From the NCBI RefSeq assembly GCF_028288105.1, contig NZ_JAQBOI010000141.1:1-32394 (forward strand): a stretch of 32,394 bases of DNA, read 5' to 3'. Source of the DNA: Mucilaginibacter sp. Its GTDB lineage: Bacteria > Bacteroidota > Bacteroidia > Sphingobacteriales > Sphingobacteriaceae. Positions within the stretch are counted from its first letter, which is position 1. Each line of letters begins with the position of its first letter. The translations under genes were made by a program, and so were the position numbers. Below the pieces are notes generated by a model. The model was not told where the DNA came from. It saw only the letters and a list, made by a program, of their open reading frames with translations, and did no database searches. Positions 31,439 to 32,394 of the stretch are shown here, piece by piece.

Positions 31439-32350
31439 TTAGTTAATTCTGTGCACTTTTAAATTATCATAATAAATATAATCTGTAGTGTTGGCGGTCC
31501 AATAAGATTGGCTGCCGCCACGGAAAGTATGAAAGGTTAGCTGGTCTATCATTCTCTTAGAATCATTGGTAGTCCACCTAATGTTTTGATCAAGTATTAT
31601 ATTTCCGTCAATAACAATTTGTACATGCCCATCTGTATTAGAACCGGTATTGCTTTTAATATATAAATGCACATGATACCATTGGCCTTTAACCAATGCG
31701 CCCGTTGTTGGGTATGATTTCCCAAAGGTATCTCCAAAGTTATTCCCGGATGATGATCCGCCATTCATATCCTTATAATACAAATACGGCTGAAAGTAAA
31801 CCCTGCCGGGGTTTGAATCCGGCGAGTACCACATTAATCGTAATGTACCGCCATTTCCGTCCCAGGCTGCATCGCCTCCTGTATTGTGTTCACCAATCCC
31901 AAATCCAAAGCCTACCTTCCCTCCTCTGCTCCAGTTAAACTGGCTGTGAAACTTCACGTCGTAATCCATTTCATAAGCTGCACCTGCCTGTATAACCGAA
32001 TTAGCCACTAAGCCGCCGGCCCCGGATAATTGCCCCGGAAGCAAAGTAACGCGGCTTCCCACCGTTCCGTCTTTTCCGTTAGTTGTATAGGCCCTGCTAT
32101 CGTTCCAGCCGCTTACATTACCAAAATCGCCGTTAGCCTGGCTACTGGTATAGGTAGCTCCATTAGTTTTGTTATTCCAGTCAACTGTCCAGCTACTATT
32201 AACCGCGTCAATAGTAAGCCTGTTGTGAGCTGCCGATTCATTGGTACTCGTAGGTGCTTCCATTTTGGTACCCGCTTCTTTCTGGCACGATCCCAGCATA
32301 ATGCTTGCCATTGCAAGCGTAACTCCTGATGTAATAATTCCTCTTCTCAT
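31439..32350 (-). CDS. lipoprotein resembling polysaccharide lyase family 14
   Basis: A 303-residue exported lipoprotein with lipobox MLGSC (lipidated Cys22). After a ~30-residue linker the domain shows GSRVTLLPGQLSGAGG, YEMDYDVKFHSQFNW, KVGFGFGIGEHN, LRLMWYSPD, YFQPYLYYKDM, GQWYHVHLYIK, VQIVIDGNIILDQN and the terminal FHTFRGGSQSYW with YIYYDNLKV. This jelly-roll pattern with a Trp- and Tyr-rich groove matches PL14 (alginate or glucuronan lyases) as I recall it. The substrate is not certain, and catalytic residues were not aligned. Some PL14 relatives are only glycan-binding. It converges on the TlpA-like gene. Confidence 0.65.
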   Translation of the reverse strand: MRRGIITSGVTLAMASIMLGSCQKEAGTKMEAPTSTNESAAHNRLTIDAVNSSWTVDWNNKTNGATYTSSQANGDFGNVSGWNDSRAYTTNGKDGTVGSRVTLLPGQLSGAGGLVANSVIQAGAAYEMDYDVKFHSQFNWSRGGKVGFGFGIGEHNTGGDAAWDGNGGTLRLMWYSPDSNPGRVYFQPYLYYKDMNGGSSSGNNFGDTFGKSYPTTGALVKGQWYHVHLYIKSNTGSNTDGHVQIVIDGNIILDQNIRWTTNDSKRMIDQLTFHTFRGGSQSYWTANTTDYIYYDNLKVHRIN

Positions 32351-32394
32351 ATTTATAATTTAATTGGTTACATATTAAAATAATATCAGGCGCC

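Overview
The window looks like a chromosomal segment of a Bacteroidota species, most probably family Sphingobacteriaceae (Mucilaginibacter/Pedobacter-like). The clues are Bacteroidota-type promoters (TTTG/TTG, about 20 nt, TAnnTTTG), few Shine-Dalgarno sites, lipoproteins with short lipoboxes, a GH78/PL14 polysaccharide-degrading flavour at the two ends, and palindromic dispersed repeats in the gaps. The genus is an inference from protein style; no rRNA or housekeeping marker is present.

Layout. 1-1081: C-terminal end of an alpha-L-rhamnosidase and a small conserved protein, with intergenic palindromes. 1370-3738: cydAB, a cytochrome bd quinol oxidase. 3804-5186 (minus): GT4 glycosyltransferase preceded by a 53-residue membrane mini-protein. 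5371-7004: MdaB-like quinone reductase divergent from its probable LysR regulator, with a palindrome between the two promoters. 7177-7308: CAU-anticodon tRNA with promoter and strong terminator. 7585-8923 (plus) and 12048-10637 (minus): two convergent ArsR / AHSA1-SRPBCC / VOC operons; between them lie a frameshifted decayed gene and a LamG-like lipoprotein, and the inner VOC gene of the minus operon is truncated. 12210-12878: orphan LolD/MacB-type ABC ATPase. 14424-15269: a third ArsR-SRPBCC pair. All three ArsR genes sit behind palindromic operators that overlap their promoters.

15407-18507: small membrane protein, a secreted repeat protein and a CopB-type (CPH) copper P-type ATPase. 18820-21525: the RNA ligase RtcB divergent from a WYL-domain regulator. 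21562-25272: a tight three-gene unit of a DUF805-FAD oxidase fusion, a SAM methyltransferase and a membrane-anchored protein of unknown family; this is the best candidate here for an undescribed pathway. 25576-28905: a three-subunit periplasmic molybdenum hydroxylase (2Fe-2S subunit, di-heme cytochrome c, Tat-exported Mo subunit). 29096-31375: a 54-residue acidic peptide gene, a TPR membrane protein and a TlpA-like thioredoxin. 31439-32350 (minus): a PL14-like lipoprotein.

No CRISPR array, intact transposase, integrase or rRNA was seen. Family assignments rest on motif recognition, without database searches.
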